Assembly (NCBI GenBank): GCA_000469685.2 | Contig: LS997562.1 | Coordinates: 42,174,345-42,238,344, forward strand | DNA length: 64,000 bases | Reading direction: 5' to 3' | From: Haemonchus contortus | Taxonomy: Eukaryota > Nematoda > Chromadorea > Rhabditida > Trichostrongylidae | In this document: piece after piece, positions 46,001 to 58,486 of the stretch | Position numbering within the stretch: position 1 is the stretch's first letter | Layout: every line of letters begins with the position of its first letter | Position numbers and translations under genes: made by a program | Notes under the pieces: generated by a model | Seen by the model: the letters and a program-made list of their open reading frames with translations, nothing else | The model's database searches: none | What the model was told of the DNA's origin: nothing

Positions 46001-48290
46001 CAATTTGTTTGGCGATTTTTGCCATTTGCATAGGCTATTAAGCATAATGCTGTGCGGATAGTTACTAGGAGTCGTGATGCGGAATGAAGCGTCCCAAATG
46101 TGATTAATAAAAAGAAAGGGAAGTGCAGGAAAAACACAGTAATATTTCGGAAAGGATTTCGAATTCTTGCGTTCGCTCGTTGGACATAAGCATATCACAA
46201 TGTGCCCTTATCTGATAGGTACGAAGAATTATACCAAAACCCGTGGCTCAGCAATCGCAATAGCCGCGATTTGATAGAATTGACTAAAGGGACGACGAAG
46301 GCATCAAAGGGTAATCGAGTTACACATCAAGCGTCGATAAAGCTTCCTTACGTAGGCATGTGTTCGAAAAGTAATCGAAGGTCTACTAAGGAGGAAGAGT
46401 TTTCGGATTCGTGCAAAGTGAACTTTTGGTACATATCTTTACAACTGTAAAGTAAATTATCAATAATTGTGGGGAAACTAAATTCCGCTGGGCTAAAATT
46501 ATTGTTGTCAATGATCATGAGCGATTAAATGATTATACGATTGGACTGATCTCGTATGCTTGAGGTACCTTGGAAAGTGTTTTGTCAAATCACCTGATGT
46601 TAATCTTTAGGTTTGGCCATAGATTGCCTATAGTCCAAACTTTCGAGAAATAACAATTGATGTTGTGTTGTAAGGGTTTGTTCCTGATTCTCTACTATTA
46701 AACAAGTATAGTGAATTGTTTAGCGTTGATGATCCCTTTAACAATGCGCCACTCATCCGATTTACGTTGGAAAATGGTAGCGTTGATGAATGCCTCGAAC
46801 ATAGGAACTAAGACATGTGTAAAAACCAGACGGCAGTTGGCTTCTTTGAAAACTTGGTTTTGTTGAAAGTTTGACGTTTACCGTATTGTTTGACCAGCTT
46901 TAGGGCGGAACCGCTATTGATCGAAACCATTACAGTAGGAAATGGTACATGTGTTCACGGGGCCATACATCATTGCAGCTCCCTTTCCCTTTCAATTATT
47001 AATTCACTTATTGGTTGGGGTTTGAATGTTATTTATCATTACTGTCCATTATTTTTACAGTTTAATCAGTTTTTACTTTGCTTATCTATCTATTTCAATT
47101 GAAAATTTATTTCATCATATTTCTTACAAATCATTGTAAAAATTTTTGCTAAAATGGTGTTTGAAGCACAGCTAACTATCTAGCGAGTATCAATGAGGTG
47201 GACTGAGGCTGAGCATAAGAAACAGCGGGGGGAACGAGCGGAAATGTTTACGAGACAGCAAATTGTTGAGAAATAACGATCAGATGAACAATTAGTCGAA
47301 GCAGCAGCAGACGAGCTGCAGAAACTGCTCAAGTGTCTGAGGCTTTATTTGGGTAATTATGCAAAGAAAACTTCGTGAAGAAAGCTTTTGTGAGTCTTGG
47401 GTCGAGGTTTTCCTTTAGATAGGATACTTCCGATATCCGACTTCAGAGGAAGGTTTTCACAGGTGTGATGATTAGAAACAACAGCGAGTGGGTTACTCCC
47501 ATCCCTTACTTTTACCGGTCTTCGGTCAGGAGCGATATAGTTAATTTCTCTGAAGACCGGGGGGACCGGGGATCAGAATGAGGATAATAGAGAGGAAAAA
47601 GATCAGTGACATAAAGGAAAACAGAAAATAAGGAATGTAGTGAAATTTCTCAGAAGCGAGTAATCCATCATTCCACGCAGTGTACTTACCCTCTGACATA
47701 CATCCATCATAGGAACCGGGCTGGGCCACATGCAAGAGGTTCGTTTGGAGGTTAGTCTACTAGAAAAATGGATGCAGTACGCCCTTATGCAGTAATTTTC
47801 TTTGATTGGGGCTATGAGAGTATGGAAATAGGGTTGTTGTAGTTGCTGTAGTCTCTGTGGCTGGAAATCCGTCAGCCTTGTTGGCTATTTTGAATATCCG
47901 AGCAAAACGAGTTAAGCACACGCCCCTTCATATGCTACTATGACGTATTTTGATTGCGCTGTGTCACTTTTGAATATTGGAATTTTGAAATGCAATTGTC
48001 GAGAATATCTAGGGAGTGAAATCAAAATTTGTTGGCCCCTGGTTGCCAGTTGGCGTTTCCCAGGTGAATATCGTTCCTCTAGATATCCACCTGTTTTTAT
48101 GGTGGATTAAAACCGCATCAAGTGTACCCCCATAAAGCGACTGAATAATTTCGAGAAGAGGGGAGCTGTGATGAAAAAGATGACGAAGAAGTCTTCTTAC
48201 ATACTTCTATCCTCCTATTCTCCAATATTATCCCGGAGCTATTGATATCACTAGTAGTATTATTTCTGTCATTTACTTGTATTGTGGTCG
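43091..48290. other. 5.2-kb stretch without supported gene
   Basis: Scattered open frames of 60-82 codons (for example 43924-44158, 44879-45115 and 46202-46450 on the plus strand) show no domain. One exon-like segment on the minus strand (47759-47690, acceptor TTTTTCTAG, donor GTAAGTA) could not be joined to others. No transposon termini recognised. Confidence 0.35.
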
Positions 48291-48294
48291 GTCT

Positions 48295-48380
48295 AGAGGG
48301 ATGTCGACACGGGATTTGAACCCATTATTATGCGTGTGTGATAGTGCGAAACTTGCGACTACACCACCTCCGCACAAAAT
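48295..48380 (-). repeat. tRNA-like pol III promoter sequence, probable SINE
   Basis: The minus strand reads GTGCGGAGGTGGTGTAGTCG ... TGGGTTCAAATCCCGTG. This has an A-box-like start and a B box (GGTTCAAATCC) about 50 bp apart, with a G/C T-stem. A convincing acceptor stem and anticodon arm are missing, so it is not called a functional tRNA. The GGAGGTGGTGTAGT head is shared with 42884. Confidence 0.4.
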
Positions 48381-50746
48381 AATCAGCTGAAGAAGTTATC
48401 AGCAGTAGAGCTTTTTCTTTTAGCATGGTTTATGGATCTACCCTTTCTCGCCTACGTTATGTACATCTTCCATAGTTAAGTAGCACCAGATCAACTTGCG
48501 AAGGCAAAAAGTCTGATTTGCATATCGACTGACTTGTGCAAGTTATTGTATGGATTAAATACTTCTTCGGGTATAGCGGTTCATTAGCGGAAATTGAATG
48601 AATAGGGGCATTCTAAAAGACGTAGGTTGAACGCCTGGGGCTTCGCCTGCCTTACCTTTTAATCTAGTTATGATAACAATCCTTCCAGATTTATTACATA
48701 CCCAGTAAAAAATATTTTGTTTCATTTTGATGTTGAAGCAATGATTCTCTGTCTAAGTATATGAATCAGAAGATGGTGGAATAGATAATCGAAATTCCCT
48801 GTCGATTTTTTGACGGTAGTTTTGATTTGAAGGGGCATTCTACGAAATAATTGATCGTTCTACAAAATTACAGGTTTATGGCTTTATCTAGTGAGAGCCG
48901 TCTGTTGGAAACAAACGTCCGAAAACGCTCGAAAAGCCCAAAAAAGTTCTAACAAAGTCTGAAGCCGAATAGTTTGCGCAAAACGACAAGAACCACTTCA
49001 TCAGCCTCTCACAAATTCTTCTACAGCGAACAAGTATTTGAAAACTGTCAGTAAAAAAAAATCAAAAAAGCTCTCTGAAGGAAAGTTCTAGTAAACTGAA
49101 CAAGTAAGGAGTGCAAAATTGAATTCTGCAAGCAGAAGGTAAAGGAATGATCGGGAAAAAAAGTTGGTGGATGAACATGAATGAGAGCTTTCTGGAGCAA
49201 GTGTTCAAGGAAGTATGTTGGATTAATTACCCAGTGGGTAATTGATCTCGTATTATGACTCCCGTAAAAGGCTCAAAAGTGCAGGTGGTATTATTCACTT
49301 AACACATACAAATTTCTCCATGTTTGGTTGAACTCACGTTCTAGCATCAACAACCACGCTAAGCCTAGTTAGGGTATTTTTCCAGTTGAAGCTGTAACAT
49401 ACGAGAACCATTGGGATAGAGGGATTCTCTTCATTAAGACAAAAAGCATGTGAAGGGGAAAAGCCATATTTGTCCTCGTCATATTGAGCTGCAAAAGGCT
49501 TATGGGGTGGCAAACCTCATTTGCCCCATTTTTTTCGGTTTTTGAGGAAAACCGATGCATGACTATGTAGACTGGGCGAATCTTGTAGGGTACAAGTTTT
49601 TACTTATACTTTTTAATACTTATTATTAGGTAATTATTAATTACTAGTGTTAGGTAATTATTAAGTATAGTGTTTTTTTCTGTTATGGAGGTCATGTACA
49701 GAGTGAAATAGAAAATTATGAATGTATTGGACGTGTCAGTCTTGAGTGAATGAATTAATTACGAGCTATCAACTTAAGAATTTGAATAATCGAAAGACAC
49801 AAATACATTATCAAGTTGGTAATCGGTAGTGATCGGTAATTAGAGGCATTTAGGGGTTATTGAAAAGGACTACTCATCCATGCCATGTACTATGAGTTGA
49901 AAAAATCGATTCTGGATAGTCAAGGGCGTCAGATTGCCAGCTTTATTTTCTGGAAAGAAAGAAGGTACAACCATGAAAAATGCGTATCATTCTGCAGGGT
50001 TTACATAAATCTTTTCTTGCTTCAACTTTTGAAAAATTCTTTAGAATTATTGTTCGGCCCTAGAATGGTGATGCATGGCGTTTCCGCGTCAAACAGGTTT
50101 CAAAAAAGAAGCAACAGTAGCTCAAACTTCATTCAGAACTACCCATTGCTGCTGATGTCTCCCAGACCTCTTTTAGGGCGTATCACAATACGAAAGTTTT
50201 GTTGGATTCTTAACTAGGGCGAATCTACGGTTTCCAGGTATGCCGCATGGGGCGCCATTGAGTCAAAAAATTCTAGATAGGACGTCATAAAGACGCAAAC
50301 CAAGTTCGTTGACGGCTTTGGTGAACCGAATCACTGGAGAATTTAATTCATCTTTGAGGGCGTCGGAATACATGCAGCATAATTACAAAGAGTGCCAGAT
50401 CGGGAGAAGTGTTTTTCTTGTTGGGCCAGGAAAAAGAAAATTGCTGTACATTATTGATGCTTACTTTCAGCAATTGCATGCATAGATTACGAAAGGAATG
50501 ATATAAGGAGTAGAGGTGCACGAGCCCGCGCCCTAGATTTCAGGATACTGCGAAAGTCTCTTGCCCCTCCCTCGACCACTAGTCATGCAATGGCCCCTCC
50601 CAGGATTGGTCAGCATGTGTTGGAAATATAAAAAGTTCGACAAGCAAAAATTTTGAGGGGTGGGGTGTGGTAGCAGATGATATCGCAGAATACGAGGGCT
50701 TAAATGAAATTCCTTGAGCCTGGGCCATTTGCGATGGGTATGATTC
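48381..50746. other. 2.4-kb stretch without supported gene
   Basis: The longest open frame is 110 codons (plus, 49885-50217), with a basic, serine-rich second half and no recognised motif. Otherwise AT-rich sequence with nothing assignable. Confidence 0.35.
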
Positions 50747-50748
50747 TA

Positions 50749-51325
50749 CTAGGTTAATGCATAATTATTGCGGATTTCTTCGCGGCTTTTTTCTCTCGAT
50801 AGAATTTGAATATTAAGTTCGGGTTTTTCTAGTAATGATCTACTTGATTTCCTCTACAAGAATATACTCAAAAAACCATCCGCATATTTGCAAAATTAGG
50901 CTTTACTACTTCGAGAAGGATTGGAAGGTGGTAGAGTCATTCCGCGATCTCAGTAACTTTTCGGCGATCGAACAATCAGCCAAAGCCAACCAAGAAATGA
51001 GATATGCCCCTAAATCTGCCATATTAACCAGCAGAAACTTTTATGGATTATCTCGTCAACCGTTCATCGAAAAAATGGCTAGGGAGTAGAAATTCCGTCG
51101 CTTTGGATGACTTGACGGCCGATGTCACGGCGTGGATCGCCCGTAAGGATCAAAACTTCTTCGCTTTTGGGATCCGTCTATCTAGCCAATGGGAAGCAGT
51201 GCTTGACGTAGATGGTGAATGAGTTGCGGAGTAATTATTTGAATATGTCTTTGCTTAGTATTTCTATAGTTTCTTCAGGTAAGATTTGCTGGAAAAAAAT
51301 CCGCAATAATTGTTCATCAACCTAA
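50749..51325. mobile_element. Mariner-TIR MITE, copy 3 (complete, opposite orientation)
   Basis: 577 bp, starting CTAGGTTAATGCATAATTAT and ending with ATCAACCTAA, flanked by TA. Its interior is the reverse complement of copies 1 and 2. An 84-codon frame at 50835-51089 is open in this copy but broken in the others, so it is not taken as a gene. Confidence 0.82.
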
Positions 51326-51425
51326 TATATAGAGGCAGGTAAAATGCAGGGGAAATAAAAAATATAAAAATAATCGTGTTTTGACCTCCAGGAAGTCATG
51401 TGTACTTTCACTAGATCACCTAATG

Positions 51426-51557
51426 AACGATCGCCGAAAAGTTACTGAGGTCGCGGAATGACTGTGCCACCTTCCAATCTTTCTCGAAGTAGTTAAGCCT
51501 AATTTTGCGAATATGCGGATGGTAATCAAGTGGAGCAATAATTATGCATCAGTCTAA
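51426..51557. mobile_element. Mariner-TIR MITE, copy 4 (truncated)
   Basis: It retains the internal segment GATCGCCGAAAAGTTACTGA and the right terminus GCAATAATTATGCATCAGTC, in the orientation of copies 1 and 2, with a deletion between them. The left half is missing. It lies 100 bp from copy 3. Confidence 0.75.
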
Positions 51558-52850
51558 TAAAAACAGAACAGTAACCGCCCAAGCCATTCATCCCCAGTTT
51601 TTGCTCAAATCTTATCTTACGGTAGCAATTTTAGGAATCAAAAAATAAATTTACAGAATTCAAGGAAACCAACAACTGGAAAAAAAGGAAATTTTGGTGA
51701 TCTTGTTTGAGATTTCGACAAAAAGAGCATTGAGACGAGTATGGTATTGACATTATGTCAAAAGTCGGTCTACGGTCAGTAAGTTTGTAGCTACTGGAAC
51801 AAACACTTCGTAATTGAAATTCTATACCAGTACTCGCGTTGTAGTCATATTCCTGTGATTGTGCCTTTCATTGTCATCTTTTTTTGTTTTGGTTGGTTAT
51901 GAATAATCTTCCCGATGAAGTGCCCCATGGGGAGCTGATGAGATGGGTATTACCCTAACAAAACAATCATGACATTCTATGGAAAGCTGAAGGTATAGCG
52001 AAAATATCACATGCGATGAAACCTAATCAAAACAAAGAAGATTAATGACTTTTAGATGATAAGCTCTCATGCAAATAGACCAATTCGAACGCACAGTTCA
52101 CAGTAATTCTGGAGTATCCAGTTAGGGAGACATAATAGAAGTTAAGATGCAGACTAGTGCAAAGATGAAGAAGAAAGGGCGAAGGTAGGCGGGTTTCGAA
52201 AAATATAAGGCTTTGAAAAGTTTGAAAAAACGGACTGTACGAGTTTGTGACGACAGAAGCGGCAAGGAAGGAGTATTTGGACGAGTCAGTGGTGCGGTAG
52301 CATGATTAGCTAGCAGCAGTAGGCTAGAAATGGCAAAAAGTTGCCCATAATCGTAATGTTGGCGGCATAATGAAGCATTTGAAAATACTTCCTCGAAAAG
52401 GAAAAAGCAGACATGTGACTGCAGGCTCCGTATGAATACGTTGCCGTCTGTAATCTTCTGGGGGTCTCTCCCATAAGTGCACTATTCGTCAGCGTCCTAA
52501 CGCTTTGTTGTGAATGATGCAGGCTTGCAAAACACGGCCATTTTTGGGTGTGTAGTATATCGGACAAACCGCTCCACTATATCTAGAGCGTTTCTCGACC
52601 CGACAATGTCCCATGTGCTATCTTTGGAGGGCACAGGATCATCTTGGGAGGAGTCTAAGGGGCCATTTTTATCGTGAACTGTGCCTTCTGCCTCATGGAT
52701 TATGGGAACGGCCTATGTACATCGTCAATTGGACTTCATTTAGCTAGTGGTATCTGAAGCTGATCGCGAATCTATGTCACACTCTTGAAAGAATTGCCCA
52801 ACATTGTGTAAAGCACACTACGAAGAGCTATTCAATCCTACAGCAAATTT
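51558..52850. other. Spacer downstream of P450 gene
   Basis: It includes the expected 3' UTR of the P450 on the minus strand. An 85-codon minus frame (52310-52567) has no motif and no splice link to the P450. Confidence 0.35.
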
Positions 52851-55800
52851 TTATTTTGAACATCTATCTATGACACGAATCTTGAATGGAAGTGGAGCGC
52901 GAAAAGTGGATATCAACAGCTCGAGTTTCGGCGGATATAATCCTTCGGGTTCGAAACGGAATTTCTGCATGAGCGAAGTGAAGAACATGAAAACCTCAAA
53001 GAAAAGCTATTATTGCTAAGTCCAGCTTGGAAATGCAGGAGCAATTACCTCCATTCTGGCCAAATTTTCTCCCAAGCATGCTCGTTTTCCCACGGAGAAT
53101 CCATTAATGCGATCATCCTTTATGAATTGACCATCCTAAAATAATTGCTGCAGTTAGAATGCACTTTTGTTAAGTATCGATTTTTTGACCTGTAATCGAT
53201 ATCCTTCATGGAGCTCGTATTAATGGATTAAGGGAGGAGAAAATTTATTGTAGAAAAAGGAACGGAGCAAAAAATGTACATGCCGGCTAGATTACCTTCA
53301 GATGCCTTTCAGGAATGATTAGTTCCGGTCGAGGGAAGATGGATTCATCCATATGAACAGACTGGAATTGAGGAATGACCCGGGTACCCTTTCGCAGTTT
53401 GTAGCCTGAAAATGAATAGGGGATCTTGCTGTTGATATATAAGTTTCTCAGTGTTATCAGAAAAGTGACGTCACCTTCACAATCTACATCCTTTAACGTC
53501 ATTCGGAGAAAATTCACATGGAGTACGTAGCCAGCACGGTAGACTTCTTGTAGAAAAGCACAAGTGTACGGGAGGATTTTTTGATCGTCCATGGTTATAT
53601 CCTTGAAAAAGGATAAGGATAAAAGAATTTGATTATGACGGAAACCTTCGTGAGGATGAAATTTTTATGATTTACTCTTGGTTAGCTGCATATTAGTAGT
53701 TTTTTCCAGTGTGAAAAATTTCTTTGTTGTTGTATTTAAATGTTACCTTTATTGTTTACCTCCTAACGAAATTTTTTTCATAATTAGATTTTTCCAAATT
53801 TAGAATATGGGTTTGTTTTCTTCACTGCTATTCTTGTAGTGGATAGAAACTCTCAAAAATAGCAAAAAAATAGCATGCCACAGTATGTTGCAGAATTTCA
53901 TAGATTTTCGCTTCAACAAAAAGATTTTTGGAAGATTTTGTGAGTCGGTCTCAGTTTTTTCCTACTTTTTTTCAGAGCAAAATAAATTACCGCTAGCATA
54001 ACACGGTGTACTTCATAAAAATGTCAGAAAATGAAATTAAAATGTTACAAACTCCAGTAAATATAAAACTACATAACTTTACATGAACTTCAAATCAATT
54101 TGGGAAGTTTCCAAAAAAATATGTAAGTGCAAATATTGGGTTGTAACATAAGTTCGTAGAGTTTTTTCCACAAAGATTTATTTGAGCAAAAAACAATAAT
54201 TATAATAATTAATTAACCAATGATGTATACTCCCTTACTGCTTACGCTCTCCTCCCCTCTCTCGATCAATTTGTTGGTACCGTTTGCTGTGGAATTTGAG
54301 TACTGTGAAATGTATTAATGAAGGTATATTTCTTCAGTTTCGGGCACATTCAAATTGTGAGCTTTGAATTGAGTGTCTGTTATTCAGACAAAAGGCTAAT
54401 TTTTAGATTTTATCATTTTTGTTTGAGGAAATAAAACTGTTATCATGAGAAAAGCTATGAACATATCGAAAAAGTTCATAAAACAAATTTTTTCAGAGCA
54501 AAAACCACCTAATCAACTTACTCTTTCGCGCCCAATGGCATTGTCGATTTCGTTGTGAATTTTTTCCTGTATACTTGGGTAATTGAGTATGAAATGGAAG
54601 CAGTACCGTAACGTAATAACAATTGTTTCCAGACCGGCGCTATATAAATCGTAGATCGCTATGACACACTGTTTTTCGGTGAATTCATCTGGAAATTGAT
54701 GTTAGGATAGGTATAGTTCCACTGGAGCTTGATCATATGAATAACTTGTAGAGAGTACGGTAACGGCACTATTAAGGTAACATTTTTGACCCTTTTTGGA
54801 CAGCGATGATTCTTTATTTTTGAATTATTATCTTGGTTGTGAATGAGCCAAAGAACTTTAGACTTCAAATCCTGATCGGAAAGAACTTTGCGAGCTCTCT
54901 TCTCACCATAAGAAGTTCTTGCGCTCCTAAAAGCTGACGGGTTGCAGTCCTCAACAGTATTCTAGGCGGCGAGATGAAACAAAAGCGCGAGTTAACTATC
55001 ATAGTTAGGTATCGCCAGGCGTTCTGGACTGGTCGGGGGCATCACAGTGGGCCCCTCTTTTCAGCTCGTGCGGTTGAACTTGCTGTTCTTCTTGACTCTT
55101 TGATTGTACCCACAGAAAATGCTGGTGATCAGCAAAGAATTTCCGCATGTGGTTATTTAATCATGGTTCAATACAGACAAGTAAGGTCTCTTTGGCTGAC
55201 TTCCAATACGCTGATGCTTAGACTAGAGTTATTTTGGATGAGTCAACAACGATTGCTCTCCTCAATTCGTCGATTGACTAGATTGGCCGTTTGTTAGGCG
55301 TTAAACTGATTTCAGAAATTTGGACGTTTTTTCTCAGTTCCTCTAGAATTTCATTTTTATAGCTTTCACTTTTGGTGTAATTTTCTGTCGAATGTCGGAG
55401 CTCAGCTAAATTTGATTCTGATTGAAAATCATTTTGACTCGGATTGAAGTTCTTGTGATGGTTTGCGGGAATCCGAATTGGTCTGTTCTCCCCATAGGGA
55501 GGGATAACAGAGGGTTGTTTTGCAAGATCTTTTATTTGCCTGAGTCAGAGTATCACAAGTATGCAGAGCTGATTAAACAAACCTACAACGCCTTCGTCCT
55601 TCCTTCGTTTAATCTCGTGGAGATAAGCATCAAGATAATTTGTGGGCTCCTGGTCATAGTTGATCGTCTTTTTATGGTAGTCATATTGCTGAATTGACCA
55701 ATCAACTTAGGAAATCTCATTAGACTATGAATTATTTTTTGAAAATTTGCGCTGAAATCATTTTTTCCGTTTTTTTTTTGTTCATATCCGAAACGATTGA

Positions 55801-58176
55801 AAAAAAAAGAATTTGCGTATCCAGAAAAAATCGCCTACAAAATCGTATCTATTGCAAGCTGCTCAGTTCACCTTTTGTATAAATTCCAGAATAGCATCGT
55901 TCCCATGTAGTGTCGTTTTGATACCAAATCCAACGAAACGATCAAAATGTCGTAAAAATGGCATGATATCGAGAAGTAACATTTTTGGATTTGTGAAATG
56001 CTCAAAGACCTGAAAGGGAACGAATTATATCCTCATGGTGTTAAGTCATAAACGATTGAAAAAACCTCATTTAGGTTAGTCTGGAATTCGATGATTTCCT
56101 TGTCTTCATGTGGTCGAATAAATCCGAAAGCCAACTGATTGATTACATTCCCCACGGCGTTCTGGAAAAGAACAAATCTGGTTATTCTTCTGTCCTTCTC
56201 AAGGATTCAGTTCAATTAAGGGAAAAGGGAGGAAGAGAGGGTGGTCAGAAGAAAGATACGATCGCAGATCCGTTCATTTTCCTTATGTAGCTGCCAAAGA
56301 ATCCTCATCATGGAAAGACATCCCGAACTTTTTTTCCCTTACATTACCGTACATTTGGAGCCTGCCAGGATCGATCGCTAAGATGGTTGTGATTAGGAGA
56401 GTTGCACATCACATCACTACCGTAATCACTACTTCTCCAGGGCCTGAAACAGAGCCTCCATTCCTAGGAGGTGGCCCCCGCGTTCTGGCGGAGTCAGTCC
56501 CACATGCTTCATGAGTGTAACTCGAGCTATTGAGTCGTAGTGCCTACATCCTTGTGGGTTTACAACTCGAAAAAGACCGATATGACCCTATGGTCAAGGA
56601 GGAGTTGAGCGATTTAGTGAAAATTCTTCTTGGAAAGGGGCAAGTGTGGTGCTCACCGACCCACAATTCCCTGCGTAATCAAGTATGTATGTCATTGAGT
56701 ACCTACATGATTCTAAACTGAAGCGAAATGGATGGTGCATTCTCTAAAATCTATGAGTTCCTGAAGCCTACTATTCTCCTTTTAGCAAAAATAAAACTGG
56801 TGTTAACTGACTGTGAGGTAATTCCGAAGCTCTATCGGTTCACCATTTGTTTGTCGTAGAAGGTCGACGGTTCGATGGGCGAGCATTGTGATTGCCTTCT
56901 GAAAATTCAGAAGTGACGAACAAGAAGTTTAGGGAGTAAAAACGGCTGATCGGAAGACGATCTGCTGATTGGCGTTTATTTATTTTCCGCTGCGTTGCCG
57001 TCAACAAACACTTTTCATTCTGGTGTTCTCTTCACTTCATCAGTGATTTACTTATTCCCTGTTATAGTTATAGATTGTATTTCCAAATTTATTCAGGTTT
57101 ATCACTGATTTTTTTATCACTATTCACCACACATTTGTGTCGCGCTAATCAATTTTCTGATTACTGACTTGTTCCCATGTTTTTATAACTTATGAAGTTG
57201 CTCTTCTCTCTATCAACTGGCTTATACGTTCCACCTTTTTTCTTCCCCTTTTCTTTTTTCTCCGCTATCGATTTTCCTCGTTTCTCTTTCTCTTTACCTC
57301 TATTTCCCTTTCTTTCCCTCCCCCTCTTTGTCTGCGTGCACCTCTCTTTTCCTCTACCTCTCCCTCTCCATCTTATTCTCATGCATTGACATCTTACTTC
57401 CTTTTTTACCCTCTATGTCTTAACCTAAGATTTTGGATCCCTTTTTATCTTTCCATCTGTTCAAAACTACCAAGAACTGAAGAGAATTCTGGGCGGTGTA
57501 ATAACCCGAATCGTGTCATACCTTTATCGTATCTCGACCAACTCCTAAGTTTTTCAGCGTATGGAGTGTGAATCGTCGTTGACTTCGATACCAATCATTT
57601 TCTTCAAAAATAAGACCATAGTTCCCCTAAAGCTGTCACTTTCGTCTGGTAGCTCCTATTTCTGTTCCGGAGAACGTAACTTGAACGATATGAACAGTAT
57701 TTTAGTACTTCTACCTCTACAAGAAGGATCATCACATAGGTGTCGGGTCGGCCAGCGTAGGACTCTCCATCCCTGATCACCGTTCTTTTCAAGGCCTAAA
57801 GTCTGATAACCAGTCTTCTTATAGAGTCCCTACATATTATTCAATTTGTTTCAGATTTCTCCGACACACCTCATGACCATTGATGATTACTGTAGGATAC
57901 GGTAGCCACAGCGTGAACACATCGCCGTACTGTTTTCGCAGTTCACGAAGACGTTCGTCAATTCCGGACATTGGCAATTGGAAGGTATTGCCTTAATTAG
58001 AGTAATTTTAAGGTAGAACAACAGTGAATAAACAGCATGAGTAAAGAATTGCAAATAAACTAACCAATCAGTGGCCATGGTGTCGGACCCGGTGGTAATC
58101 CAAGCAGACGATTGATGTTGTAGCAAAGAACGAATAATATCAGGGCAACTGCCAAGAGAATCTCAATGTAGCTCAT
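52851..58176 (-). CDS. Microsomal cytochrome P450 monooxygenase, 13 exons
   Basis: Exons in gene order: 58176-58065, 57991-57870, 57795-57715, 57626-57522, 56898-56812, 56161-56066, 56009-55872, 55688-55583, 54688-54522, 53601-53475, 53405-53296, 53135-53049, 52994-52851. All phases agree; 493 aa, the normal P450 length. An N-terminal membrane anchor (residues 3-20) precedes the hinge LPPGP (27-31). Then come GNYG (106-109), WYRSQRRF in helix C and AGLET in the I helix (300-304). The K-helix EVYR (E357, R360), an IIPERHL meander stretch and the heme loop FSVGKRACLG follow, with C437 as the iron ligand. All catalytic landmarks are present, so it should be an active ER-bound monooxygenase fed by P450 reductase. 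It resembles the large CYP2-like nematode clan (inference); the substrate is unknown. TAATTCAG 7 nt before the ATG is a possible trans-splice acceptor. An inverted GATA-site pair lies upstream. Confidence 0.92.
57195..57390 (+). repeat. Polypyrimidine tract in P450 intron
   Basis: An almost pure C/T stretch of about 190 bases on the plus strand (purine-rich on the gene's strand), inside intron 4 (56899-57521). Low complexity; the open frames in it are artefacts of composition. Confidence 0.75.
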
Positions 58177-58466
58177 ACTTCAGCTGAATTACTTGCAAAA
58201 TCTTTTTGTGGCACTGATTTTTCAGCTCAAGTCGATTTTTTCTTGAATTGCTCTTTGAAGGTTCAGATTCAGAGAAGGACCAGTAGGAGTTTGCTAGTTA
58301 TGCTGACATGTGGTAGCATAAGTAAGACCCTCTCACAGGATTATAAAGGGCTATGGATAAATTATGAACCTTTGGTTTTTCGAGGAATGATCTAGCTTAC
58401 AATGACCTCCGACCGATGGTAAATATTTGCACAGAACGAGAGTTGGCTGAAAACCTCAGCGTTCCT

Positions 58467-58486
58467 CTGATAAGCTTCCTTATCAG
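58467..58486. promoter_or_regulatory. Inverted GATA-factor site pair upstream of P450
   Basis: CTGATAAGCTTCCTTATCAG contains two TGATAAG sites in perfect inverted symmetry with a 4-bp spacer. It lies 291 bp upstream of the P450 ATG. In C. elegans, TGATAA is the core bound by the intestinal GATA factor ELT-2, and many P450 genes are intestinal (established knowledge). Use at this gene is inference. Confidence 0.55.

Noticed and set aside
50835..51089. 84-codon frame in MITE copy 3
   Set aside because: The equivalent positions in copies 1 and 2 are interrupted, so it is not a conserved gene of the element.
57161..57389. Lys/Glu/Arg-rich and Phe/Leu/Ser-rich antiparallel frames
   Set aside because: Both are products of the polypyrimidine tract in a P450 intron.
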